A stretch of DNA of 34,062 nt from Alphaproteobacteria bacterium (lineage in GTDB: Bacteria > Pseudomonadota > Alphaproteobacteria > SHVV01), in the NCBI GenBank assembly GCA_016869275.1, contig VGEO01000027.1, positions 1 through 34,062 of the forward strand, given 5' to 3'. This document shows positions 11,987 through 20,270 of the stretch, piece after piece (the first letter of the stretch is position 1; every line of letters begins with the position of its first letter). A program made the translations under genes and the position numbers. The notes beneath the pieces are model-generated. The model was not told the DNA's origin. It was given only the letters and a program-made list of their open reading frames with translations, and ran no database searches.

Positions 11987-13675
11987 CTAGTGGGCGCGGC
12001 GGCCCCGGAGCAGATGTCCGGGGAGGCGTGCGTCGTCGTCGACGACATCGACGCCGTGGCGCCGGATCACGGTGCCGTTGACGATGACGGCGTCGATCCC
12101 GATCGCATCAGAGATAAGGCGGTCGGCGCCGGCGGGCAGGTCGTAGACACGCCGGATCGGCCCGTCGAGCACAGTGGCCGGGTCGAAGACGACGAGATCG
12201 GCGACGAGACCGGGCGCGATCCGCCCGCGGTCGCCGAGCCCCAGCACCTCGGCCGGGCGGGCGGAAAGAGCCCGCACGCCTTCTTCCAGCGAGAGCGTCC
12301 GTTTCTCACGCACCCAGCGGCCGAGGAGATAAGTCGGGTAGCAGGCGTCGCAAAGCGAATTGGCGTGCGCGCCGGCATCCGAGAGGCCAAGCACCGTGTT
12401 CTTGTCTTTGAGGATTTCGGCCACGCCGACCTCGTCGTAGTTGAGGATCGGGACGCGCAGCCTGAGCGCCAAGTCGCTGGCGAGGCTCAAGTCGAGCACG
12501 AGATCGACCGGATCGACGCCGCGCTCGGCCGCGACCTCGCGAACCGGGCGTTCGGTGAGCGCGGGCTCGACCGGCGAATAGGAGATCACCGCCCGCTCGT
12601 CCCATCCGACCATCTGGTGCGGCTGGGGGTCATGGCGGTCGTCCTTGAAGGTCTGGCGGAAGGCCGGGTCGCGAAACAGCGCCTTGCGTCCGGCGCGGTC
12701 GGTGCGCATGGTCGGCGCGTAGAACGGGCGTGCTTCGAACGCGAACGCCGAGTCGAAATTGAACTCGAGCGTGAGCGGGCGGGGCGAAGTCTGCGGAATC
12801 ACGTTGGCGCCCGCGGCGATCATCGCCTGGGTCCGGTCGAGATACTTGCGGTGCGACCCTGGCCCGGCGATGTGGGTCAGGAGCGCCGTCCAGGCGATGG
12901 TGGTGCCGTAGGTTTGGGCGATCGTCTTGTACTCGTCGAGGAAGAACCCGCGTCCCATCGATACCTGGAAGAAATTACCGCCGCCGGCGGTCATCGCCGC
13001 GATCAGGCGGTGGAACTCGTCGATGGTGGCCAGTCGGCTCGGTACCGGTTTGCCGTCGAAGCCGTTGTGGGTCGGGAGCCGCGAGGACGAAAACCCGAGC
13101 GCGCCGGCTTCGATCCCCTCGTGAACCAGGCGTTCCATCGCCGCGATCTCGTCTGCGGTCGCTTCGCGCTCGACCGCTTCGGTCCCCATGACGTGGAGCC
13201 GGACCGCGGTGTGGCCGATGTAGCAGCCGACGTTGATCAAAGACCCGCGCCGCTCAACCGCGTCGAGATACGAAGGGAAGCTTTCGAAGCCCCAATCCGG
13301 CCCGGTGCCGGCGCGGAGGGCATCGAGGCTCATACCCTCGACCCGCTCGAGCGTCCGCAGGATGAGGTCGCGCTGCGATGGCCGGTTGGGGGCGATGGTG
13401 AAGCCGCAATTCCCCATCACCACCGTGGTCACGCCGTGCCAGGGCGAGATCGAGAGCTTGCGGTCCCAAAGGATCTGGGCGTCGTAGTGGGTGTGCATGT
13501 CGATGAAGCCGGGCGCGACCGCATGGCCGCCGGCATCGATCACGGTCCGGGCCTCGCCGGGTGCTGCGCCGACCGCGGCGATGCGGCCGGCGGCGACTGC
13601 GACCGCGCCCGTGCGTCGCGGCGCGCCGGTGCCATCGACGATGGTGGCATTGATGATTTTGAGATCGTAGGACAT
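11987..13675 (-). CDS. D-aminoacylase / N-acyl-D-amino-acid deacylase family amidohydrolase
   Basis: 562-residue amidohydrolase of the N-acyl-D-amino-acid deacylase group (COG3653). Metal-site features are H61/H63 in FIDMHTHYDAQ, the family-specific Cys C90 in VMGNCGFTIAP, H268 in LLTHIAGPG, and D433 in LGLSDAGAH. It is predicted to hydrolyse an N-acyl or cyclic amide bond in the cytoplasm. The exact substrate (D-amino acid, hydantoin-like or other) is open. Start is ATG 13675; an adjacent upstream TTG is less likely. It leads a two-gene unit with the SulP transporter. The 47 bases to the divergent glutathione peroxidase gene must hold both promoters; none is obvious. Confidence 0.88.
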   Translation of the reverse strand: MSYDLKIINATIVDGTGAPRRTGAVAVAAGRIAAVGAAPGEARTVIDAGGHAVAPGFIDMHTHYDAQILWDRKLSISPWHGVTTVVMGNCGFTIAPNRPSQRDLILRTLERVEGMSLDALRAGTGPDWGFESFPSYLDAVERRGSLINVGCYIGHTAVRLHVMGTEAVEREATADEIAAMERLVHEGIEAGALGFSSSRLPTHNGFDGKPVPSRLATIDEFHRLIAAMTAGGGNFFQVSMGRGFFLDEYKTIAQTYGTTIAWTALLTHIAGPGSHRKYLDRTQAMIAAGANVIPQTSPRPLTLEFNFDSAFAFEARPFYAPTMRTDRAGRKALFRDPAFRQTFKDDRHDPQPHQMVGWDERAVISYSPVEPALTERPVREVAAERGVDPVDLVLDLSLASDLALRLRVPILNYDEVGVAEILKDKNTVLGLSDAGAHANSLCDACYPTYLLGRWVREKRTLSLEEGVRALSARPAEVLGLGDRGRIAPGLVADLVVFDPATVLDGPIRRVYDLPAGADRLISDAIGIDAVIVNGTVIRRHGVDVVDDDARLPGHLLRGRRAH

Positions 13676-13722
13676 CAAACGGCGTAGACTATCGCATATC
13701 GCCGAGGACGCGCGACCGCCCG

Positions 13723-14289
13723 ATGTTGCTCCGATCGTTGAAGACCTTCCTCGCCTGGGCTTTGTGCGTGGGGTTCGCTGTGACGGGAACTGCTGCGATG
13801 GCCGGATCGAGTGCGTTCGAGTTCTCGTTCACCGCGATCGAAGGCGGCCCGCTGCCGCTCAAGAAGTTCGAAGGCAAGGCGCTCTTGATCGTCAACACCG
13901 CCTCGTTCTGCGGCTACACGCCGCAATACACCGGCCTCCAGAGCTTGTGGCAACGCTACCGCGACCGCGGGCTGGTGGTGATCGGCGTGCCCTCGAACGA
14001 TTTCGGCGCGCAGGAGCCGGGGTCGGCTACCGAGATCAAGCAGTTCTGCGAGGTCAACTACGCGATCGATTTTCCGTTGGCCGAAAAAGTCGCGATCAAG
14101 GGCGAACAGGCCCACCCTTTTTACCGGTGGGCGCGGGACGTACTCGGACCCGCCCAGGCACCGCAGTGGAACTTCCATAAGTACCTAGTGACGCCCGACG
14201 GTCGGCTCGCGGCCGCGTTTTCGACCCAAACTTCGCCCGAATCCCCGCGCCTCACCGGCGCCATCGAAGCCGCCCTGCCGCGCCGGTAA
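13723..14289 (+). CDS. Glutathione peroxidase family protein, exported
   Basis: 188-residue Gpx-family thiol peroxidase with an N-terminal signal peptide (basic MLLRSLK, hydrophobic 8-25, likely cleavage after AMA near 27), so probably periplasmic. The peroxidatic Cys is C63 in NTASFCGYTPQY (Cys, not selenocysteine). Q97 in GAQEPGS and W149-N150 in WNFHKYLV complete the active site. C109 in KQFCEVNYAIDFPL is the likely resolving Cys. This pattern suits a thioredoxin-type Gpx that reduces peroxides. It is followed by a 140-base gap holding two small inverted repeats before the oxygenase gene. Confidence 0.92.
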   Translation: MLLRSLKTFLAWALCVGFAVTGTAAMAGSSAFEFSFTAIEGGPLPLKKFEGKALLIVNTASFCGYTPQYTGLQSLWQRYRDRGLVVIGVPSNDFGAQEPGSATEIKQFCEVNYAIDFPLAEKVAIKGEQAHPFYRWARDVLGPAQAPQWNFHKYLVTPDGRLAAAFSTQTSPESPRLTGAIEAALPRR

Positions 14290-14313
14290 CGCGACCGGCT
14301 CCGAACTAGGGGC

Positions 14314-14370
14314 TTGATCTATTGAATTTTTTTCGATCAACTATCCGTGATCGGGCCGTGAAGAGCCCGA
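14314..14370. other. Two inverted repeats in the 140-base gap before the PKHD oxygenase gene
   Basis: The gap contains TTGATC (14314-14319) paired with GATCAA (14335-14340) across a 15-base spacer that includes seven T. A second perfect hairpin follows, TCGGGC (14351-14356) with GCCCGA (14365-14370) and an 8-base loop. Neither has a trailing T run on the plus strand. They could be a weak terminator for the peroxidase gene, an operator or leader structure. Confidence 0.35.
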
Positions 14371-14429
14371 CCCGCTGGGACGACGATCGAGAAATAGACC
14401 GCGTCACGACCTCTGGGAGGGGGGAACGG

Positions 14430-15035
14430 ATGCTTGTGCTGCAGACATTGCCGATTCGCAATCCGCACATCGGAGCGATCGGAGTGCGGCCGGTCTTTTC
14501 GGAGGCCGAGATCGAGCGCGTCAAGACGAGCGCCGGCGCTGGCTGGGAAGCGGGTACGATCGGCGCGGTCGGGGCCTCGCAAAAGTTCGGGTTCGTCAAC
14601 AAAGCCGCGGTCCGACAGATGACCCAGCAGCAGCTCAAGGTCGAACGCGACGGTTTTCCGATCAACAAGATCGCGGCCGAGGTCGCCAACTTCAATTCGA
14701 TGGCGTGGCGCTTTCAGCTCTGCGGCTTCGTCGACGACGACATGCCCTGGCTCATGCGCTATACCGCGCCGGGCGATCATTACGACTGGCACGTCGACGT
14801 CGGCCACGCCGCGAACGGCTCGCGCAAGTTGGGCTTCACGGTGCAGCTCTCGCGCCCGGACGAATACGATGGCGGCGACCTCGAGTTCTTGAACGTGCCC
14901 TACGACCGTGCCGCGGTGCGGGCCAAGGGAGCGCTCGTCGTCTTCCCGGCGTTCTTCGCGCACCGGGTAACGGCCGTCACCAGGGGAACGCGCCTCGCGC
15001 TGGTCGGCTGGATCCACGGCGACAGCTACGTCTAA
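14430..15035 (+). CDS. PKHD-type 2-oxoglutarate/Fe(II) hydroxylase
   Basis: 201-residue double-stranded beta-helix dioxygenase. Iron ligands are H121 and D123 in DWHVDVG and H178 in FFAHRVT. R188 in GTRLALVGWI is the likely 2-oxoglutarate anchor. The layout matches prolyl-4-hydroxylase-like PKHD enzymes, which hydroxylate protein or small-molecule substrates. The chosen ATG 14430 has a strong Shine-Dalgarno (GGGAGGGGGG, about 6 bases away). A longer frame from a TTG at 14322 is possible but would have no ribosome site and would overlap the hairpins. Substrate unknown. Confidence 0.86.
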   Translation: MLVLQTLPIRNPHIGAIGVRPVFSEAEIERVKTSAGAGWEAGTIGAVGASQKFGFVNKAAVRQMTQQQLKVERDGFPINKIAAEVANFNSMAWRFQLCGFVDDDMPWLMRYTAPGDHYDWHVDVGHAANGSRKLGFTVQLSRPDEYDGGDLEFLNVPYDRAAVRAKGALVVFPAFFAHRVTAVTRGTRLALVGWIHGDSYV

Positions 15036-15125
15036 ACCCGAGTCGCGCGGCGGCGATCGCGCTAGGATAGCGGTCCCGCGTCCCGCGGCGGCCGTTCGAA
15101 AGATTCGTGGTGCGTTCCCCTCTCC

Positions 15126-16553
15126 ATGCGTGAGCTTCCGTTTCCGCGCCGCATCATGGTGCCGCTGATCGTCGCGAGCGGTCTCTTCATGGAGAACCTC
15201 GACGCGGCGGTGCTGGCGACGGCGCTGCCGGCGATCGCGGCCGAACTCGGCGAAAACCCGCTCCGGCTCAACCTCGCGATCACGTCGTATCTCTTGAGCT
15301 TTGCGGTGTTCGTGCCGGTGAGCGGCTGGATGGCCGATCGTTTCGGGGCGCGCAACGTGTTTCGTGCCGCCGTCATCGTCTTCACCCTGGCCTCGGTCGG
15401 CTGCGGCTTGAGCCAGTCGCTCTCCGATATCGTCATCTCCCGCATCGTGCAGGGCCTGGGCGGCGCGATGATGACCCCGGTCGGCCGCCTGGTCGTGCTG
15501 CGCAGCGTCACCAAGAGCGAGCTGGTCGGGGCGTGGGCCTACCTCACGGTGCCGGCATTGATCGCGCCGGTGTTCGGGCCGCCACTCGGCGGGTTTCTCG
15601 CCACGTTCGCGTCCTGGCGTTGGATTTTCTGGATCAACATACCGATCGGCGTCGTCGGTCTGATCCTGGTCACGATCTACATCGAGGACATGCGCCAGGA
15701 CGATGTCCCGGCGCTCGATCGGCGCGGCTTCCTGCTCGCGGCTCTAGCGCTGCCGGCGCTGATGTTCGGATTCGAGAATATCGGCCGCGCCATGGTGCCC
15801 GAGGCGGTCGTGCTCGGTTTGCTCGGGGTCGGCGGCGCGCTGCTCGCGCTCTACGTCCGCCATGCCGGCCGCACCGCCAATCCGCTGGTCGATCTGCGGT
15901 TGCTCCGGATCGCCACCTTTCGCGCCGGTATCGCCGGCGGATTCCTGTTCCGCATCGGCACCGGGGCGATGCCGTTCCTGCTGCCGCTCATGCTGCAGCT
16001 CGGCTTCGGCATGACCCCGTTCGAGGCCGGCCTCGTCACCTTCGCGACCGCGGCCGGCGCGATCATGATGAAGTTCACGATGACCGCGATTCTCCGCCGT
16101 ATCCGCTTCCGCACCGCGCTTATCGTCAACGCGTTGTTGAGCTCGGCGTTCCTCGCCTCGTGCGGGCTATTCCGTCCGGAGACGCCGGTCGCGGTCATGA
16201 TCGCGGTGCTGGTGATCGGCGGCTATGTCCGCTCGCTCCAGTTCACCGCCACCAATACCATCTCCTATGCCGACCTCGGACCGAGCGAGATAAGCCGAGC
16301 GACCAGCTTTGCGGCGATGATGCAGCAGCTGTCGCTGACGGTCGGCGTCGGCGCCGGCGCACTGTTCGTGCATTTGGCGACGCTCCGACACGGGGGCGGC
16401 CAGCCGCTCGCTACCGATTTCGGCCTCGCCTTCTTCGGCGTCGCTGCGATCGCCGCGGTTTCGGTCGCGGTGTTCGCGCTGCTGCCGAAAGAGGCTGGGC
16501 TCGCGCTCAGGCCCGGCGCCGGGAACGAGGACGACCGGGGCGCGGTTGTGTAG
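15126..16553 (+). CDS. MFS transporter, DHA2 (EmrB/QacA-type) drug exporter
   Basis: 475-residue integral membrane protein with about 14 predicted spans. Diagnostic motifs: motif D1-like ENLDAAVLATALP (23-35), motif A GWMADRFGAR (67-76), and antiporter motif C APVFGPPLGG (147-156). These indicate a proton-coupled exporter of the DHA2 branch, moving drugs or metabolites out of the cytoplasm. The tail (after about 460) is hydrophilic. The start ATG has no clear ribosome site. It is the first of five same-strand genes with gaps of 61, 31, 25 and 21 bases, so it may export a substrate or product of that operon. Confidence 0.9.
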   Translation: MRELPFPRRIMVPLIVASGLFMENLDAAVLATALPAIAAELGENPLRLNLAITSYLLSFAVFVPVSGWMADRFGARNVFRAAVIVFTLASVGCGLSQSLSDIVISRIVQGLGGAMMTPVGRLVVLRSVTKSELVGAWAYLTVPALIAPVFGPPLGGFLATFASWRWIFWINIPIGVVGLILVTIYIEDMRQDDVPALDRRGFLLAALALPALMFGFENIGRAMVPEAVVLGLLGVGGALLALYVRHAGRTANPLVDLRLLRIATFRAGIAGGFLFRIGTGAMPFLLPLMLQLGFGMTPFEAGLVTFATAAGAIMMKFTMTAILRRIRFRTALIVNALLSSAFLASCGLFRPETPVAVMIAVLVIGGYVRSLQFTATNTISYADLGPSEISRATSFAAMMQQLSLTVGVGAGALFVHLATLRHGGGQPLATDFGLAFFGVAAIAAVSVAVFALLPKEAGLALRPGAGNEDDRGAVV

Positions 16554-16614
16554 CCCGCGTCGGCGCGAGTGTGTAGATTACGCCCGAACGTCGACGACAA
16601 CGAGGGAGCTGATG

Positions 16615-16908
16615 ATGGCCAAAGCGTACTGGATCGCCTGCTACCGCAAGATCAACGACCCCAACGCGCTCGCCGAGTACGGCAAGCTCGCCCTTCCCGC
16701 GATTCAGGCAGCAGGCGGGAAGTTCCTGGCGCGCGGCGGCAAGGTCCAGCCCTACGAGGCCGGCCTGGATATGCGGACGGTCTTGATCGAATTTCCGAGC
16801 ATGGCGGCGGCGATCGCGGCCCATGACGGGCCGGGCTATCAGGCCGCGCTCGCGAAACTCGGCAAGACCGTCGAGCGCGACATGCGGATCGTCGAAGGCG
16901 TCGAGTAG
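16615..16908 (+). CDS. DUF1330-family small protein
   Basis: 97 residues from the second of two adjacent ATGs, chosen because GAGGGAG (16602-16608) then lies 6 bases away. The sequence (AYWIACYRKINDP, then YEAGLDMRTVLIEFPSMAAA near the middle) fits the DUF1330 ferredoxin-like alpha/beta fold, whose members are small dimeric proteins of unproven function. It contains no signal peptide. It sits in the five-gene run, between the exporter and the M20-like gene. Confidence 0.88.
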   Translation: MAKAYWIACYRKINDPNALAEYGKLALPAIQAAGGKFLARGGKVQPYEAGLDMRTVLIEFPSMAAAIAAHDGPGYQAALAKLGKTVERDMRIVEGVE

Positions 16909-16939
16909 TCGGGCGCGCTGTCCCAGTTCGAGGCGGACC

Positions 16940-18133
16940 GTGGAGATACAGGTTCAGAACCAAATCGCGCGCACACTCGCGCGCGACCTCTCGATCGACC
17001 TGACCCAAGCGATGGTCAGAACCGACAGTACTTGGGGCAAGGAGACGACCCTGGCCCGCGAGCTCGAGGCGCGGCTCAAGACGATTGCCGGCGATCGCGG
17101 CCGGGTGTGGTCCGAGGAAGTGTTCGAGGGTCGCCTCAACACGTTCTGGGAGGTCGACAGCGGTCGGCCCGGCCCGCATCTCGTCTTGACCGGCCATCTC
17201 GACACCAAGCCGGTGTGCGAGGGCTGGACCCGCGACCCGTTCGCCGGCGACATCGAACAAGGCCGCCTGTTCGGCCACGGCGTCATGGACATGAAGGCCG
17301 GGCTTGGATGCCAAGTCGGCGCCATGCGGACGTTGCTCGACGCCGGCATCGACTTCACCGGCAAGCTCACCTTCGCTGCCGTGTGCGATCACATGGGCAA
17401 GCAGACCGGGAGCATCGATCTCTTCCGCCGCCACAAATTCGACCACTGCATCCTGGGCGAACTCACCGACATGCAGATCTACGTGGCGCACCGCGGTCGC
17501 TACTATTTCGATATCTCGACCATCGGCCGATCCGCCCACACCTGCCACAAATACCAGGCGCTCAACGCGATCGAGAAGATGCTGCCGCTGGTCGATGAGC
17601 TCTCGAAACTCCGCTATTTCCCTCGGATATCCGACCACTTGAAGGAGCTGGTCGGGCCCGAGCTCCTGATGGCGGTCGGCCGCATCTTCGGCGGCCTCTT
17701 TCCCGGCGGCCCGTCGATGATCCCGGACCGCTGCACGATCCGGGTCGATACTCGCCCGCAGCCCGGTGTCCCGCTCGATGAGGTGCGGGGCGTGCTCGAG
17801 CAGGCAATCGCCCGCGCCAAGGCGCGCGATCCCGAAATCGTGGTCGAGGTCGTGGTCGCCGACGTCAAGAACTCGTTCATGGTCGATCCCGACGCAACCG
17901 TGGTTCGCTGCTTGAAAGAAGCGTGGGAGACGGTGATGCGGCGACCGGCCAAGCTGGTCGGCGGCTCGTGGCTTGGCGATACCGCATCGTTCGGTAGCCT
18001 TTGCGAGACCGTGATCTTCGGCCCCGGCGGCGAGCCGGTCTATCAGCCGGACGAGTCGCTGGCGCTCGCCGACATCGAGCAGGCGACCCGTATCTACGCG
18101 CTCGCGGCGGCGCGGCTGCTCAAAGCGGCCTGA
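16940..18133 (+). CDS. M20 (ArgE/DapE-type) metallohydrolase-like protein with altered active site
   Basis: 397 residues from GTG 16940, preceded by GAGGCGG. It has the two-domain M20 layout: catalytic 1-180 and 305-397, dimerisation lid about 180-300 (starting HRGRYYFDI and GRSAHT). Retained are H86 and D88 (TGHLDT), D117 (GHGVMDMK), E174 (GELTD) and H200. Not retained are the Glu-Glu pair that holds the general base and one metal ligand: the canonical DEE site reads D150-H151-M152. The last His ligand, expected before PDE, is Y368 in GEPVYQPDE. Known M20 enzymes need these residues, so either this protein no longer hydrolyses peptides or amides, or it uses a different metal site or chemistry. 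It shows no frameshift or stop, which argues for selection. Confidence 0.85.
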   Translation: MEIQVQNQIARTLARDLSIDLTQAMVRTDSTWGKETTLARELEARLKTIAGDRGRVWSEEVFEGRLNTFWEVDSGRPGPHLVLTGHLDTKPVCEGWTRDPFAGDIEQGRLFGHGVMDMKAGLGCQVGAMRTLLDAGIDFTGKLTFAAVCDHMGKQTGSIDLFRRHKFDHCILGELTDMQIYVAHRGRYYFDISTIGRSAHTCHKYQALNAIEKMLPLVDELSKLRYFPRISDHLKELVGPELLMAVGRIFGGLFPGGPSMIPDRCTIRVDTRPQPGVPLDEVRGVLEQAIARAKARDPEIVVEVVVADVKNSFMVDPDATVVRCLKEAWETVMRRPAKLVGGSWLGDTASFGSLCETVIFGPGGEPVYQPDESLALADIEQATRIYALAAARLLKAA

Positions 18134-18158
18134 TACGGTCGCTGGGCGACAGCGCGCC

Positions 18159-19010
18159 ATGGCTCGGGCGTTGTCTCGCCGCATCGCCGCGCCCGCGAGA
18201 GTTGTCGCCGATGACGGTGTGACCCTCGCCACCCGCGTCGTTGGTCGCGGCCCGGCGCTTGCGTTCGTTCACGAGTTCACCGGCGACCTTCGGAGCTGGG
18301 CGCCACAGTTCGCTGCCTTCGCGCAGCGGTACCGTTGCATCGCTTTCAACGCGCGCGGCTACCCACCCTCCGACGTGCCGGCCGCAGCGAGCGCTTATAG
18401 CCAGGCGCGCGCTGCCGACGATGTTGCCCACGTGATCGCTGCATGCGCCCGGCGCGCGCATGTCGTCGGCTTATCGATGGGCGGGTTCTCCGCGCTCCAC
18501 TGCGCGCTCCGCCATCCGCACTGCGTCCGTTCGTTGGTGCTGGCCGGGGTCGGATACGGCGCCAAGCCCGATCAGACCGCAAGCCACGCCCGAGCGTCGC
18601 GCCGCGAGGCCGATCGCGCGCGGACGATGGGGATCGCGCGCTATGCGCGGATGATGGCGGCGAGCGACTACGCGGCGCCACTGCGCGCCAAAAGCCCGCG
18701 CGCCTGGCGGCGCTTCGCCCGCGAGCTTGCGGAGCACTCGGTCGAGGGCATGGCGGCCACGCTCCGCCACGTCCTTGCCGGGCGGCCTTCGCTCTGGCGA
18801 CTCGCGCCCAAGCTTGAGCGGCTCCGTGTTCCGACCCTCATCGTGGTCGGCGATCGGGACGAGCCGTGTCTCGAGCCTGGGCTCTTCCTCAGGCGCACGA
18901 TCCCGGGTGCCGAACTCGCGGTGCTGCCGGGGACCGGCCACCTCGCCAATCTCGAAGCGCCGGCGCGTTTCAACGCGCTCGTCGCCGACTTCATCGCCGC
19001 CCATTCTTAG
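18159..19010 (+). CDS. Alpha/beta hydrolase
   Basis: 283-residue alpha/beta hydrolase, cytoplasmic (no signal). The oxyanion region reads VHEFTGD (HGFTG is commoner, Glu replacing Gly). The nucleophile is S106 in GLSMGG, the acid D232 or D234 in VVGDRDEP, and the base H261 in GTGHLANLE. The full triad is therefore present, in contrast to its two operon neighbours. Related enzymes cleave esters, lactones or C-C bonds in catabolism of small molecules. It begins 25 bases after the M20-like gene and ends 21 bases before the SDR gene. Confidence 0.88.
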   Translation: MARALSRRIAAPARVVADDGVTLATRVVGRGPALAFVHEFTGDLRSWAPQFAAFAQRYRCIAFNARGYPPSDVPAAASAYSQARAADDVAHVIAACARRAHVVGLSMGGFSALHCALRHPHCVRSLVLAGVGYGAKPDQTASHARASRREADRARTMGIARYARMMAASDYAAPLRAKSPRAWRRFARELAEHSVEGMAATLRHVLAGRPSLWRLAPKLERLRVPTLIVVGDRDEPCLEPGLFLRRTIPGAELAVLPGTGHLANLEAPARFNALVADFIAAHS

Positions 19011-19031
19011 TCGAAACGGAGGAGCAGTCGC

Positions 19032-19790
19032 ATGGCCACGGAAAAACGCCTCGCCGGCAAGGTCGCGCTGATCACGGGAGGAAGTCGCGGGTTGGGCCGC
19101 GGCATCGCCGAAGGCTTCGCCGCCGAGGGTGCCAAGATCGTCGTCAACTACGTCAAGGATGCGAACGCTGCGGCCGACGTAGCGCGTTCGGTCGAGGCGG
19201 CCGGGAGCGAGGCGCTGGTGGCGCAAGCCAATGTCGCCGACGCCGTCGCGGTCAAGCGCATGGTCGATGACGGCGTTCGCCGCTTCGGCACCATCGACAT
19301 CCTGGTCAACAACGCCGGGCATTTGAACTCGGTGCCGCTCGCCGAGATGGCGGTCGAGGTATGGGACGAGATGATTGCGGCGCATTTGCGCGGCATGTTC
19401 CTGTGCACGCGCGCCGTGATCCCGCACATGTTGAAACAGAAGCGCGGCAAGATCATCAACATGACCGGCACTTTCGGGGTCGTCGGCGGTGCCACCTATA
19501 CGCACCTGTCGACCGCCAAAGCCGGCATGATCGGGTTCACCCGAGCGCTCGCACGCGAGGTCGGGCACGACGGCATCCACGTCAACGCGATCGCTCCGGC
19601 GATCATCCGCACCGACCTCTATAACTTCATGCCCGAAGCGGTTCGCGATGAGATCGTCGGCGCTTATCCCTTGGGCCGGGTCGGCGAGGTCGCGGATGTG
19701 GTCGCGACCGCGCTCTTCCTCGCCACCAAGGACTCCGACTTCTTCACCGGCCAGACGCTCTGCCCGGCCGGCGGCGACGTGATGGTGTGA
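19032..19790 (+). CDS. SDR-family protein lacking the catalytic Tyr
   Basis: 252 residues, FabG-like short-chain dehydrogenase fold. The Rossmann nucleotide site is intact: TGGSRGLG (15-22) and NNAG (93-96). The active site is not standard. The lysine is K163 in STAKAG, but the position four before it, where the YxxxK Tyr should be, is L159 (a Tyr lies at 156 instead). The Ser site reads MTG (144-146), and the assisting Asn is H118 in AAHLRG. A few SDR subgroups, such as dienoyl-CoA reductases, lack the Tyr, so a reductase with other chemistry or a binding role is possible. A strong ribosome site (GGAGGAG) precedes ATG 19032. It ends 6 bases from the convergent molybdenum hydroxylase operon. 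Confidence 0.88.
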   Translation: MATEKRLAGKVALITGGSRGLGRGIAEGFAAEGAKIVVNYVKDANAAADVARSVEAAGSEALVAQANVADAVAVKRMVDDGVRRFGTIDILVNNAGHLNSVPLAEMAVEVWDEMIAAHLRGMFLCTRAVIPHMLKQKRGKIINMTGTFGVVGGATYTHLSTAKAGMIGFTRALAREVGHDGIHVNAIAPAIIRTDLYNFMPEAVRDEIVGAYPLGRVGEVADVVATALFLATKDSDFFTGQTLCPAGGDVMV

Positions 19791-19796
19791 GAGCGC

Positions 19797-20270
19797 TTAG
19801 GGGCGTCGAGCGCGGATCTCGAACGCGGCCTTCTCGATCGCGTTGATAATGCCGAGGTAGCCGGTGCAACGACAGAGGTTGCCGCTCAACTCGAGGCGGA
19901 TGCGCGCCCGGTCGGCGTTGGGCAGTCGGGTCACTATGTCGCGGGCGGTCACCAGCATGCCTGGCGTGCAGTAGCCGCATTGGAGCGCGTGGCACTCGGA
20001 AAAACAGCGCCGCACGATCGCCATCACCGGGTCGTCGTCGAAGCCCTCGATGGTCCGCACATCGCGGCGGTCCGCGGTGACGGCGAGCGCAATGCACGAA
20101 CGCACCGGCCGGCCGTCGACCAAGATCGTGCAGGCGCCGCACACCCCTTGCTCGCAAGTGATGTGCGTACCGGTCAGGCCCTCACGCTCGCGGATGAAAT
20201 CGGCGAGCGACTTGCGCGCCTCGACATCGGTTTCGATCGGACGGCCATTCAGGGTGAGGGTGACTTTCAT
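19797..20270 (-). CDS. Molybdenum hydroxylase small subunit, two 2Fe-2S clusters (CoxS/XdhC-like)
   Basis: 157-residue iron-sulfur subunit of a xanthine-oxidase-family enzyme. The plant-type 2Fe-2S cluster uses C39, C44, C47 and C59. The second uses C98 and C101 (QCGYCTPG) and C133 and C135 (LCRCTGY). It passes electrons between the molybdenum site in the large subunit and FAD in the medium subunit. The start ATG overlaps the medium-subunit stop by 4 bases (ATGA). It is the last gene of the operon. Confidence 0.95.
   Translation of the reverse strand: MKVTLTLNGRPIETDVEARKSLADFIREREGLTGTHITCEQGVCGACTILVDGRPVRSCIALAVTADRRDVRTIEGFDDDPVMAIVRRCFSECHALQCGYCTPGMLVTARDIVTRLPNADRARIRLELSGNLCRCTGYLGIINAIEKAAFEIRARRP

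Noticed and set aside
10997-13687. Very long plus-strand open frame (896 codons) opposite the SulP and D-aminoacylase genes
   Set aside because: Composition is Arg/Asp/Glu/Gly-rich with no recognisable domain; it is the antisense shadow of two well-supported genes in GC-rich DNA.
14322-14429. Longer N terminus for the PKHD oxygenase from a TTG start
   Set aside because: No ribosome site; it would run across two hairpins, while ATG 14430 has a strong Shine-Dalgarno and a family-typical start.
16823-16939. ATG 16823 as start of the M20-like protein
   Set aside because: It would overlap the DUF1330 gene by 86 bases with an Arg/Ser-rich extension; GTG 16940 with GAGGCGG fits better.
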